From positions 1 to 36,605 of the forward strand of contig CAYSBW010000021.1 of assembly GCA_964429485.1 (NCBI GenBank): DNA of 36,605 bases. Direction: 5' to 3'. Numbering within the stretch: the first letter of the stretch is position 1; each line of letters begins with the position of its first letter. A model generated the notes under the pieces. It saw nothing but the letters and a program-made list of their open reading frames with translations, was not told the DNA's origin and searched no databases. Source of the stretch: JAPLKB01 sp964429485 (GTDB taxonomy: Bacteria > Desulfobacterota > Syntrophorhabdia > Syntrophorhabdales > Syntrophorhabdaceae). This document shows, piece by piece, positions 25,674 through 34,252 of the stretch. The position numbers and the translations under genes were made by a program.

Positions 25674-26909
25674 ATGTATAACAAAACTCTCAAATCTTCG
25701 AGACCTCACATTGGTATATTCGGAAGGCGGAATGTGGGAAAAAGCTCTATTATCAATTCACTATCAGGCCAGGATACGGCAATTGTCTCAAATCAGGCCG
25801 GCACCACCACTGATCCTGTATCAAAAACAATGGAAATACATGGTTTCGGCCCTGTCGTTATCATAGATACTGCTGGAATAGATGATACTGGAGAACTGGG
25901 TATGCTTCGAATTAACAAAGCATTTGGCATAATCAAAAGAATAGATGTTGCTGTTCTCGTTCTGGCGGATAATATTTTCGGAAACTATGAAAAGGATCTG
26001 ATAGAAAATTTCAAGGCTTCTTCAATACCCTTTCTCATTATCCACAACAAGTCGGACATAACTTGCATCAACACGGAACTGCTTCAATCTTTAAAGTCAG
26101 ACTATGAAGCTGATGTAATCGAATTCAGCACAATTGTTAAAAAAAATCTTGATGACATCATTAATTCACTGCACCGCATAACCCCTGCCTCTCTTTTTAA
26201 AAATCCTACTATTCTTGGAGATTTTGTTTCATATGGCGATCTGGTTCTTCTTGTTACACCTGTGGACCTGGAAGCCCCTGAAGGAAGAATAATATTGCCT
26301 CAGGTACAAACCATAAGAGATTGTCTCGACAACGATTGTATTACAATAATATTAAAGGAACGGGAACTTGATGTGTACTGGAAAAAAATAGGCATTGGCC
26401 CTAAACTCGTAGTTACAGACAGTCAGGTATTTTTGAAAGTCGCCGCATCCACTCCATCAAATATTCCGATGACAAGCTTTTCCATACTTTTTGCCCGGAT
26501 TAGAGGGGCTTTTGAAAAATATCTTGTTGGAACACCCCATATATCATCGCTGAAAGACGGGGACCGTGTTCTCATAATGGAATCCTGTTCACACCACGTA
26601 GCTGCAGATGATATCGGCAGAGTCAAGATACCGAGATGGCTTACACAATTTACAGGAAAAAATCTGATAATTGAATTTGCGGCAGGCCTGGATGATCCTG
26701 TCCGCCCTATCACGGAGTATAGTCTGGTTATTCAGTGTGGAGGCTGTATGGTTACAAAAAAACAGATCATGCAACGCATTCAACCTGCAATTGATTACGG
26801 CATACCAGTTACAAACTATGGAATGGCAATTGCTTTCTGTCTTGGAATATATGAAAGGGCTGTCTCTATTTTTACTAAGGGAAATGCATCTGCAATGGAT
26901 TACATATAA
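25674..26909 (+). CDS. hydF: [FeFe] hydrogenase maturation GTPase HydF
   Basis: The 411-residue protein is the scaffold/GTPase that carries the 2Fe precursor to HydA. The N-terminal GTPase has P-loop GRRNVGKSS (about residues 17-25), switch II DTAGIDDTGE and NKSD. The C-terminal cluster domain keeps the three conserved cysteines, in ESCSHH and CGGCM. The family pattern CxH...HCxxC is altered: the His before the last Cys pair is Gln (VIQCGGC). A GGGGAT ribosome site precedes the ATG. It is the last gene of the operon and is followed by a strong bidirectional terminator. Confidence 0.95.
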   Translation: MYNKTLKSSRPHIGIFGRRNVGKSSIINSLSGQDTAIVSNQAGTTTDPVSKTMEIHGFGPVVIIDTAGIDDTGELGMLRINKAFGIIKRIDVAVLVLADNIFGNYEKDLIENFKASSIPFLIIHNKSDITCINTELLQSLKSDYEADVIEFSTIVKKNLDDIINSLHRITPASLFKNPTILGDFVSYGDLVLLVTPVDLEAPEGRIILPQVQTIRDCLDNDCITIILKERELDVYWKKIGIGPKLVVTDSQVFLKVAASTPSNIPMTSFSILFARIRGAFEKYLVGTPHISSLKDGDRVLIMESCSHHVAADDIGRVKIPRWLTQFTGKNLIIEFAAGLDDPVRPITEYSLVIQCGGCMVTKKQIMQRIQPAIDYGIPVTNYGMAIAFCLGIYERAVSIFTKGNASAMDYI

Positions 26910-26933
26910 GAATTTTGAGGTTTTCACATTATA

Positions 26934-26971
26934 GAAAATCCCGGTTTATTTTACAATAAACCGGGATTTTC
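26934..26971. terminator. Bidirectional rho-independent terminator between hydF and focA
   Basis: A perfect 17-base inverted repeat (GAAAATCCCGGTTTATT and its complement) surrounds a 4-base TTAC loop. A/T-rich flanks give T-rich stretches in both directions. It serves the convergent hydF and focA ends. Confidence 0.9.
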
Positions 26972-26990
26972 ATCTTTTGTAATTATCTCT

Positions 26991-27828
26991 TTAAGTAGGT
27001 GATATACTGGACAATTCCTTCTTGAAGGAATAGAAATATACGGCACCGATAAATATAAATCCACCGACAATATTACCTATCGTCACAGGTATCAAATTCC
27101 ACTGGATAAATTGTCCCCATGAAACATTGGCGCCCAGCATAATTCCTGCTGGTATAAAATACATGTTCGCTACACTGTGTTCAAAACCTGAGGATACAAA
27201 AGCCATTATAGGAAACCATATTCCAAAAAACTTGCCGATCATATTTTTGGAAGATATTGCAAGAAGAATGGCAACATTAACAAGAAGGTTGCAGGCAATA
27301 CCTTTCATAAAAGCTGACCAGTAGCCTATCTGACCGGCAGCAATATATGGCAATACCTTTCCTTCAGCTATTGCCATAGCGTTTTNNNNNNNNNNTCCCG
27401 AAAATTGTTATTTCCGGGCCTCCACCCTTGCTGAATGGACCTACTGTCATAAGATATGCCCAGAACAGAGAACCAATAAAATTTCCTATATATACCCAGA
27501 ACCATGCATTGTATACCTTGCCCCATGTTGTTTTTTTCTGAAAAACAGCCATTGGTATAAGCATTGTATCTCCTGTAAAAAGAGACATGCCGGTAAGAAC
27601 AATTGCAATAAGTCCAACAGGGAAAACCGCCCCTGTTATAAGCGCCCTGAAACCAGGACCTACTGTTGTTTCCAATCCTGTTGAACAAACAGTACAAAGA
27701 GCACCGCCAACTGCGATAAAAAGACCTGCCATAAAACTTCTGATTAAAAAATTCGGAGCCCCCAGGTTAGCCTTGTACTTTCCTGCATCTCCCGCCAACT
27801 GCACGATTTCCACTGGTTTGTGCGCCAT
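26991..27828 (-). CDS. focA: Formate/nitrite channel FocA, interrupted by an assembly gap
   Basis: Two pieces belong to one gene: an N-terminal piece from ATG 27828 (AAGGAGG seven bases upstream) and a C-terminal piece ending at 26991. Together they give about 278 residues, the normal FNT length, with six hydrophobic segments and FNT motifs such as LFTGDTM and GFEHSVANMYF. The ten Ns at 27386-27395 separate them. The two pieces are in different frames as written; they join in frame if the true gap is a multiple of three. I read it as an intact formate channel. It follows the formate dehydrogenase gene in the same operon. Confidence 0.9.
27386..27395. other. Assembly gap (10 Ns)
   Basis: Ten undetermined bases lie inside focA. 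Frame arithmetic indicates that the true length is a multiple of three (9 or 12 would fit the protein), so 10 is a placeholder. Confidence 0.95.
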
Positions 27829-27861
27829 AGTGTTCTCATCCTCCTTATTATTTATTTATAA

Positions 27862-30567
27862 CTACATTTGTATCTTCTCAATTTTACACGAACAGACTTT
27901 ATATTCAGGTATTTTACACGCAGGGTCGAGTGCGTCTATTGTTAATCTGTTAGCACAGGATTCATAGAAATGAAAGGGGATAAAAATAGTATTTGGCTGT
28001 ATTCTGCCCGAAATTTTTGCTTTAATTCTGATACTACCCCTTCTTGTGGAAACAGATACAACCTCCCGATCTTCAATATTATAATTCTTTGCATCATTAG
28101 GGTTGATTTCCACAAACCCCTCCGGTACTATTTCATCAAGAATCCTTGAGTTTCTGGTCATAGTTCCTGAATGGAAATGTTCAAGCAGACGTCCAGTAGT
28201 CAGAATTACGGGATATTCCAAATCAACCTCCTCAGCCGGAGGCGTATATTCAATGGCGGTCAAAAGCCCCAGCCCTCTAGAGAACTTATCTTTATGAAGG
28301 TACTGTGTTCCCGGATGGTCAATTGCAGGACATGGCCACTGAATCAACTCTTTTTCTATTCTATCGTAGGTTATGCCTCCATAAGAAGGAGTGACCGTTC
28401 TAATCTCTTCAAAAATATCAGCTGCTTTGCCATAATTCCAACCTGCCCCCATCCTGTTCGCTATTTCTGTAATAATCCACCAGTCATCCCTTGCATTCCC
28501 CCATGGAGGAAGCACCTTGTGCATAGGTTGCACCCTTCTCTCTGTATTGGTTACTGTTCCTTCTTTCTCAAGAAAAGCACATGAAGGCAGGACTACATCT
28601 GCATAAGCTGCAGTTTCTGTAAGAAATATATCCTGAACAACAAGAAAATCAAGATTTTCAAGGGCTTCTATAACATGCTGCTGATTAGGATCGGATACTA
28701 TAGGGTTTTCACCCATTACATACATACCCTTTACTTCCCCTGAATGGGCTGCATACATCATTTCCACAAGAGTAAGTCCCGGCGTCATGGGCAAGCCGGA
28801 AGCTCCCCAAGCAGTTTCAAATTTCTCTCTGTTCTGCTCTACTGAAACAGGCTGATACGCTGGATAACTTACCGGAAGGCAGCCCATGTCACAGGCTCCC
28901 TGAACATTATTCTGACCTCTTAGTGGGTTGACACCACCACCGGGAACACCCATATTTCCGAGAAGCATCTGGAGGTTGGCTGTTGATTTAACTCCGCCCA
29001 CGCCGGAAACAAACTGTGTAATACCCATGGAATAATAGAGAGCCATCGGCTTAAGGTCTGCCATAAATCTGGCAGCTTTCTCAATATCTTGGGGATTGTC
29101 TATCCCGCATATTTCGGCAACAAATTCAGGAGTATATTTTTCAACGGTCTTTGAAAGCTCTTCAAAATTCTCACAGCGTAATGCAACAAAGTTTTTATCG
29201 TAAATACCCTCTTTTATAAACACGTGCATGAATCCGTTAAGAAGCGCAATATTTGTTCCTGGTTTTATCTGGAAATAATAATCAGCATAACGTGAAAGTT
29301 CTATTTTCCTCGGGTCCACAACTATCAGTTTTTTATGATTATTACGGACTTCATTCTTAATCATGGAACCGATTACAGGATGGTTTTCCGTAGTATTTGA
29401 ACCGATAACAAGAAATCCTTCGCTTTCAGATACTTCACGGATTGAATTCGTCATTGCACCTGAACCGAAAACTGTTGCCAGACCGGCAACTGTTGAGCTG
29501 TGTCAGAGACGGGCGCAATGATCTACATTATTTGTCCCTATTACTGCCCTCATGAATTTTTGCATCAGGTAGTTTTCTTCATTAGTACATTTTGCAGAAG
29601 AAAGGGCAACTATTGAATCCGGACCGTTTTTCGCCTTGATGCCAGAAAATTTCTCTGCAACAAGGTCAAGGGCTTCATCCCATTCTGATTCCACAAAAAT
29701 TCCATCTTTCTTTATAAGCGGTTTGGAAAGTCTCTTTTTGTTCTGAACAAAATCAAAACCAAACCTGCCCTTAATACAAAGATGTCCTCTGTTAGGTCCA
29801 TCATCGTTCCCCATTGCTTTTACAAGGAGGCCCTGTTTATTGGTATAATAATCTATTTTGCATCCCACACCACAATAGATGCATATGCTGTTTTCTTTTT
29901 TTAGTTCCCAGTTCGGACCTGCACCAAGAATAGTTTTATAACTCAGGGCACCTGTAGGACAAACCTGAACACAGGTACCGCATTTTACACAGTTTTTAGA
30001 ATCACCCCAGGGTTTGTCATTATCAACAGCCAGATATGTATCAAAACCTCTTTCAGTAAAACCCCATACATTTGAAACCTGGACTTCCCTGCACGCCCTG
30101 ACACACCTTCCGCAGAGTATGCATCTGTTTTCATTTCTCTTGAAAACCTCACTGGATACATAATCTACAGTTCTTTCCCTTTTCAAAGATTCCCCGTAAC
30201 TTGGCGGTTCTACGTTGTATCTCTGTACAAGGGCCTGTAATTCGCAGGCACCATTAGAATCACAATACAGACAATTGTGATCGCCCTCAGAGAGGATAAG
30301 CTGAAGAATCCATTTCCTGTGTGCTATAAGCCCTTCATCCTCAGTAACCACATCTATGCCGTCAGTTGGTATCTCTGAACATGATGCTCTTAGCATTTTA
30401 CCGTTAATTCTCACAAGGCAGACACGGCAAGCTCCACTTTTGCTTAATCTGGGATGGTAACAAAGATAGGGAATGTCAATACCATTCTCCAAAGCGACTT
30501 CAAGAATAGTCTGGTTTGATTTTCCTGTAACCTCCCTACCGTCAATGGTAAATTTTATTTCTTTCAT
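27862..30567 (-). CDS. fdhA: Selenocysteine formate dehydrogenase catalytic subunit, NuoG-like N-terminus
   Basis: The 901-residue product is read through TGA 29505-29503 as Sec355, which follows HCARL and precedes HSSTVAGL, exactly the Mo/W-ligand position of formate dehydrogenases. Domains: [2Fe-2S] (Cys36, 47, 50, 63), His-Cys cluster (His97, Cys99, 102, 108), two [4Fe-4S] clusters (from Cys149 and Cys193), the molybdopterin-enzyme [4Fe-4S] (Cys229, 232, 236, 264), then the catalytic and C-terminal dinucleotide-binding domains. There is no Tat signal, so it is cytoplasmic. It oxidises formate or reduces CO2. ATG 30567 has AAGGAGG upstream; a TTG one codon earlier is less likely. focA follows 33 bases downstream. 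No beta/gamma subunits are adjacent. Confidence 0.94.
29470..29494 (-). promoter_or_regulatory. Bacterial SECIS hairpin downstream of the selenocysteine UGA
   Basis: In the mRNA, GUUGCC, loop GGUCU and GGCAAC form a perfect 6-base-pair stem, extended by three pairs beyond one A-A mismatch. The loop begins 18 bases after the UGA, the same loop sequence and spacing as I recall for E. coli fdhF. It recruits SelB with Sec-tRNA, so the TGA at 29503-29505 is a Sec codon. Confidence 0.92.
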
Positions 30568-30570
30568 CAA

Positions 30571-30925
30571 CTTCCTCCTTGTTGTAAAAAAGGTGTGCCA
30601 TCATTTGTTGAAGGTAAAAATGATATAATATATGTGAAATAATCCACTTATACACTATATAGGATTCACTATAATATCAATCAATCTTTAGTTCAAGAAA
30701 ATTCTCACTAAAAAAAATACCCTGAAAAATCAGTCATGCATGCCATATGTTAAGGGTAGCATAATACTATATAATATCAGTTGGTTACACTTTTTGGTAT
30801 ACAATTTAAACACATAGATATTAGTATATTTTTTACACAGATTTGTTTTAAATAAAATGTGTAACAAATAATAGTGGTTGATAATCCTATGGATTGTTAT
30901 GATTATTTTGAGGAGATACTTTATA
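30571..30925. other. AT-rich intergenic region upstream of formate dehydrogenase
   Basis: No gene is supported in these 355 bases between the end of the radical SAM fusion gene and the formate dehydrogenase start. It holds the candidate promoter at 30668-30696 and an inverted repeat TTACACA (30833-30839)/TGTGTAA (30858-30864) with an 18-base spacer. The repeat lacks a T-run in the minus direction, so it is not a clear terminator; an operator is possible. Confidence 0.6.
30668..30696 (-). promoter_or_regulatory. Candidate promoter for fdhA-focA
   Basis: The minus strand reads TTGAAC (30696-30691), 17 bases, TATAGT (30673-30668), about 100 bases before the formate dehydrogenase ATG. Confidence 0.4.
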
Positions 30926-32722
30926 TTAATTTGTCTTTTTAAATTTCCATTTGCTTGAAGGTTTGCTGAATGAACGGTTGACATCTCCAGGGGAAAAGGG
31001 GATGTTATAGTATCTATTATAAAATTCGTCTGCTTCATGTTGAATATCAAACTGAAAAAGATCTGGATGGAGTACATTGGCAATATACATAAGTCCCAAT
31101 ATCCATCTGGGACTTCCAAAATCCCATCCTGGCGCAGGATGAGTATATATTCTACGCTTTTTTACAGCATCTGCGACAATACCCTGTTTAAGACATTCTT
31201 GATAAAAATCTTCAACAGTCGAAGAAATAAATGCAGAAATAAATATAAACTCCGGATTCAATCTATTGAGCTGATCAGCTGAAATGGATTCTCCCGGTCT
31301 TCCTGAAATATCCAGATTCCTGTTAACACTTTTTCCTCCTGCTATCTCTATAAGCTGATTCTCCATACGCTCGCCTTTAATGCAAAACAGAGGTTTACCC
31401 ATAGCGTAGTAAACACGTGGTTTTTCTTTTGCTGAGGCTGACTTGTCCCTTATCTCATTTAAAATGAATTCAAGATTGTCAGCAAGTTCGGTTGCTCTGG
31501 CTAAATAACCTGTAATTTCACCTATGGATCTGATTAAAGCAGCAAAGGCATCAGGGTTCTGCACATCATGATGCAATTTGTGCAGCATTGTCTTGTCAGC
31601 ATATTTGTTCCAGACCTTCAATATGACACTCTGTTCTTTAACGCCCATGGCAACAACAATGGATTCAAGCATTTCAAGAGCTCTAGTAAATGGATAACCA
31701 CCTTGAAAATCAACTTCACGAAAAAAATCAATTGGGATTCCTTTATTGCCACTGATAACAGGAAGACTCGACAGACAGGAGGCGCATCTTACTTCTTTAC
31801 CAGGTGCTGTGTTCGATGACTTTAGTCTTGCGCCCATGGGACCGTAAAAATCCCGTTTTAATACAGGTTGTCCACAATTACCACAATATGTAATCAAAAA
31901 ATCAGTTCCAGGTGAATTAAAAAGATAAACATAATGCAAATATTTTTTTAAATTACGACTGGTTTCTTCCGCCTCCCTGATTGATGGTTCCAACTCCGGA
32001 TCAGCATCTTCCATTGGGATGAAACGCATGATCTGAAGTGGAATTTCCTTGGAAATGCTGGCAATTCTACGTGCAATTTCAAAAATTCCTTCTTCTTCGT
32101 TTTTTCGATACATACAGGAAATTTCAACATGCACTCCCGACTGGTAAAGCTTTTCTATGTTTCTCCATACAGGCTCTGGTGACCTGGCCCCGCAGCGGCG
32201 ATATGCCTCTTCTGAAAAACCTTTTATTCCAACATTAATAAAATCAAGACAGGACATGGCCTGTGACAGAGAAGTTTCTGTAAAAAAGGCATTGGTGGAA
32301 CATCCTGCGAGAAGCCCTCTCTCTCTGGCTTTTCTGGCAACATTCGTAAAAGTCGGCCATGTTGCCAGTGGATCGTTCATTAAAAAACAAATACCAATAC
32401 ACTCCTTTTCAATTGCTTCATTTATAATCATTTCCGGTTCCTTTAGCTGAAGCCAAGCCGGTCTTGCACCTGCCTCTTTGACTAACACCGTGGAAATACA
32501 TCCTGGACAATCAAAATTACATCCTACAGTAGAAACCTGTAAAAATTTACCTCGAGGCATAAAATGAAGCATTGGCATTGTTTCTATGGTAATAGGGTTT
32601 ATAATAAGATACTGGTCAGGATATATTTCAACTATTTTTTCATTCCTGTTAGAATATAATCCGCATTTGCCAACACCATCTTCCGGAATAAAACAATTGT
32701 TTTCACATACATAACATTTCAT
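30926..32722 (-). CDS. Radical SAM protein fused to a substrate-binding-protein-like (BtuF/siderophore type) domain
   Basis: The 598-residue protein has three parts. Residues 1-280 resemble the AmmeMemoRadiSam/PFL-activase-like radical SAM group: an N-terminal cysteine set (Cys3, 6, 10, 20) and the SAM-cluster motif CNFDCPGC (Cys68, 72, 75). Next comes a zinc-ribbon-like pair of CxxC motifs (CGNC and CASC, about 285-320) and a helical region. From about 445 to the end it resembles periplasmic metal-chelate/corrinoid-binding proteins (LNPEFIFIS, GSPRWILGLMYIANVLHPDLF), but there is no signal peptide, so this domain is cytoplasmic. AAGGAT precedes the ATG, which overlaps the methyltransferase stop (ATGA). 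The function is unknown; I infer cofactor or metal-complex handling for a nearby Mo/W enzyme. Confidence 0.85.
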   Translation of the reverse strand: MKCYVCENNCFIPEDGVGKCGLYSNRNEKIVEIYPDQYLIINPITIETMPMLHFMPRGKFLQVSTVGCNFDCPGCISTVLVKEAGARPAWLQLKEPEMIINEAIEKECIGICFLMNDPLATWPTFTNVARKARERGLLAGCSTNAFFTETSLSQAMSCLDFINVGIKGFSEEAYRRCGARSPEPVWRNIEKLYQSGVHVEISCMYRKNEEEGIFEIARRIASISKEIPLQIMRFIPMEDADPELEPSIREAEETSRNLKKYLHYVYLFNSPGTDFLITYCGNCGQPVLKRDFYGPMGARLKSSNTAPGKEVRCASCLSSLPVISGNKGIPIDFFREVDFQGGYPFTRALEMLESIVVAMGVKEQSVILKVWNKYADKTMLHKLHHDVQNPDAFAALIRSIGEITGYLARATELADNLEFILNEIRDKSASAKEKPRVYYAMGKPLFCIKGERMENQLIEIAGGKSVNRNLDISGRPGESISADQLNRLNPEFIFISAFISSTVEDFYQECLKQGIVADAVKKRRIYTHPAPGWDFGSPRWILGLMYIANVLHPDLFQFDIQHEADEFYNRYYNIPFSPGDVNRSFSKPSSKWKFKKTN

Positions 32723-33339
32723 GGAATATCCTTTCTGATCATAATACCAAATCCGGCTTCAACCATTTTTAATTCATAAGGAACGTTCGCCCCGTGCAGA
32801 GCTTCTCTAAATCGTGCCATTGTATCATCATTCATCCTCTTCCCTGTGGTATCAAGCCAGCTTTTATCTAAAGCCAGCATCTGTTCATCAATCTTTTTTT
32901 TAATTGCAACCGAACCAAAGCCTCCACCTATAAAAGTTACACCTCCTGGAGCAAGAACCCTGTAAATTTCACTAAACGCTTTTACATGATCTTCCCAGAA
33001 AAAAATGGAACCTCTGCTGACCACAACATTTACAGAACAGTTATCAAGTGGGATTTTATGAATATCAGCCTGTATTGTGTAAAGTCTTTTTTCAAGTCCT
33101 GCCTGAACTATATTCCGGTCTGCAATCTTCTGCATATCCTCTGACTGGTCAAGGAGTATTATATCGAGCGATGTAACCTTAGCAAGTGCAATGCTCAGAT
33201 AACCTCCACCCGACCCGGCATCAAGGCACACTCCCTGTGTAATGCCCGTTGCTGATTTAATCTGCTCTGCGAGAGCAGTGTACGCAGGATTAAAAATATC
33301 TCTTGCTATTTTATCAAATTCCGCAACATTCATTTCCAT
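32719..33339 (-). CDS. Class I SAM-dependent methyltransferase
   Basis: The 206-residue protein has the Rossmann methyltransferase motif I VCLDAGSGGGYLSIALA, the acidic residue after strand 2 (ILLDQSEDM), and a motif near VVSRGSIFFWED. Length fits small UbiE-like enzymes. Three Mets occur near the start; ATG 33339 is preferred because GAGGG is nine bases upstream, while ATG 33348 abuts it. It is translationally coupled to the radical SAM fusion gene, so the two probably act on the same compound. The substrate is unknown. Confidence 0.87.
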   Translation of the reverse strand: MEMNVAEFDKIARDIFNPAYTALAEQIKSATGITQGVCLDAGSGGGYLSIALAKVTSLDIILLDQSEDMQKIADRNIVQAGLEKRLYTIQADIHKIPLDNCSVNVVVSRGSIFFWEDHVKAFSEIYRVLAPGGVTFIGGGFGSVAIKKKIDEQMLALDKSWLDTTGKRMNDDTMARFREALHGANVPYELKMVEAGFGIMIRKDIP

Positions 33340-33462
33340 AACATTCATCCCTCATTATGGTTATTTATATAGTTATTTTCGATTATTATTATATTTAATA
33401 TAATATTGATACTTTTATAGTAAAATATTTAATTATCTTATCATTTATAGGATTAATGTCTC

Positions 33463-33491
33463 ATTAAATAGACTTATTTCTAAGTTGTCAA
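33463..33491 (-). promoter_or_regulatory. Candidate promoter for the methyltransferase-radical SAM pair
   Basis: The minus strand has a perfect TTGACA (33491-33486) overlapping the stop of the FmdE-like gene, a 17-base spacer, and TTTAAT (33468-33463). It would make the two downstream genes partly independent of the FmdE-like gene, with a leader of about 115 bases. Confidence 0.42.
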
Positions 33492-34099
33492 GATTTATAG
33501 CTTTGGCAACTACTTAAATCTTTTATAAAAGAACATGGAATTATTTTACTCTTGCAAACAGGACATATTGGCCCGTCTGATGTTCTGTAGGCCTCGTTGC
33601 AGGAAGGACAGATCGAAACAGATGAACTTTTTTTGGTTTTATCATAACTGTTTATTTTAACAACAACATTTTCAATGCTCAAAATATCTGTTCCAAATTC
33701 CTTTATTTCTTGAAGAATTTTATCCTTGTTCTGGTTGCTTTTCAGAGCAAGTTTAAGGTACCAGTCTCTAATGCCAGGACATTTATCAAGAAGAGTCCAG
33801 TCGAGATACACACGCACTCCCACACCTGATTCCTTTTCATAAAAAGTAAGTGCATAACGACCTACATCTATAATTTTCAGCCATTGATTTCCTATTGTAC
33901 ATGGTGTAAGAAGCTGTACTGCATCAGGCAGACATTTTGTTGATTCACATATCACATCATATAATTCTCCCTTGGACAAATTCCTGTATGCAAGATCAAC
34001 CATATAACCTCCTATGAGGACTCCGGGAGCAGCGCTTCCATGAAAGGAAGTTACCATTTTTACATATTCATCAAAACTGTATGAAAGAATATCCGCCAT
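33488..34099 (-). CDS. FmdE-family protein with C-terminal zinc ribbon
   Basis: The 203-residue protein matches the FmdE family, named for formylmethanofuran dehydrogenase operons. The signature appears as FHGSAAPGVLIGGYMVDLA near residue 19, where family members usually have FHGHxCPG or FHGHxAPG, so one His and possibly a Cys are replaced here. CLPDAVQLLTPCTIGN and a GRYALTFYE segment follow. The C-terminus holds a rubredoxin/zinc-ribbon-like CPSCNEAY...CPVCKSK. AGGAGAG precedes the ATG. FmdE relatives occur near molybdenum/tungsten enzymes, and here it follows one. A cofactor or metal-related role is inferred. Confidence 0.82.
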   Translation of the reverse strand: MADILSYSFDEYVKMVTSFHGSAAPGVLIGGYMVDLAYRNLSKGELYDVICESTKCLPDAVQLLTPCTIGNQWLKIIDVGRYALTFYEKESGVGVRVYLDWTLLDKCPGIRDWYLKLALKSNQNKDKILQEIKEFGTDILSIENVVVKINSYDKTKKSSSVSICPSCNEAYRTSDGPICPVCKSKIIPCSFIKDLSSCQSYKS

Positions 34100-34181
34100 T
34101 GCTTCTCTCCTAATTATTGAAATAAGTTTTTTAAATTAATTATTAACAATTTTTTTCTGTCTTGGTTCATAAACGATTTTG

Positions 34182-34227
34182 TTAATTAATCTTTCCCGGA
34201 TATGAATAACCGGGAAAGATTAATTAA
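34182..34227 (-). terminator. Perfect 18-base inverted repeat downstream of the molybdopterin oxidoreductase
   Basis: Arms TTAATTAATCTTTCCCGG (34182-34199) and its complement (34210-34227) surround a 10-base loop. It lies 26 bases after the gene's stop. The stem base is AT-rich but no clean T-run follows on the minus strand, so it may be a terminator, an attenuator between the gene and the FmdE-like gene, or an mRNA stabiliser. Confidence 0.65.
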
Positions 34228-34252
34228 ATAAGTTATTACAAATAGTTTAATA

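Noticed and set aside
29503..29505. TGA splitting the formate dehydrogenase, which could mean a pseudogene
   Set aside because: The codon is at the conserved Sec site, flanking residues are conserved on both sides, and a SECIS hairpin follows.
30571..30730. Sigma54 promoter (GG-N10-GC) upstream of formate dehydrogenase
   Set aside because: The best TGGCA phrase is not followed by GC at the required spacing; a sigma70-like pair fits better.
30833..30864. Inverted repeat TTACACA/TGTGTAA as a terminator for the radical SAM fusion gene
   Set aside because: Only 7-base arms with an 18-base loop and an A-run rather than T-run in the direction of transcription.
30730..31119. 129-residue open frame on the minus strand
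   Set aside because: It overlaps the real end of the radical SAM fusion gene in another frame, has a low-complexity AT-rich composition and no recognisable domain.
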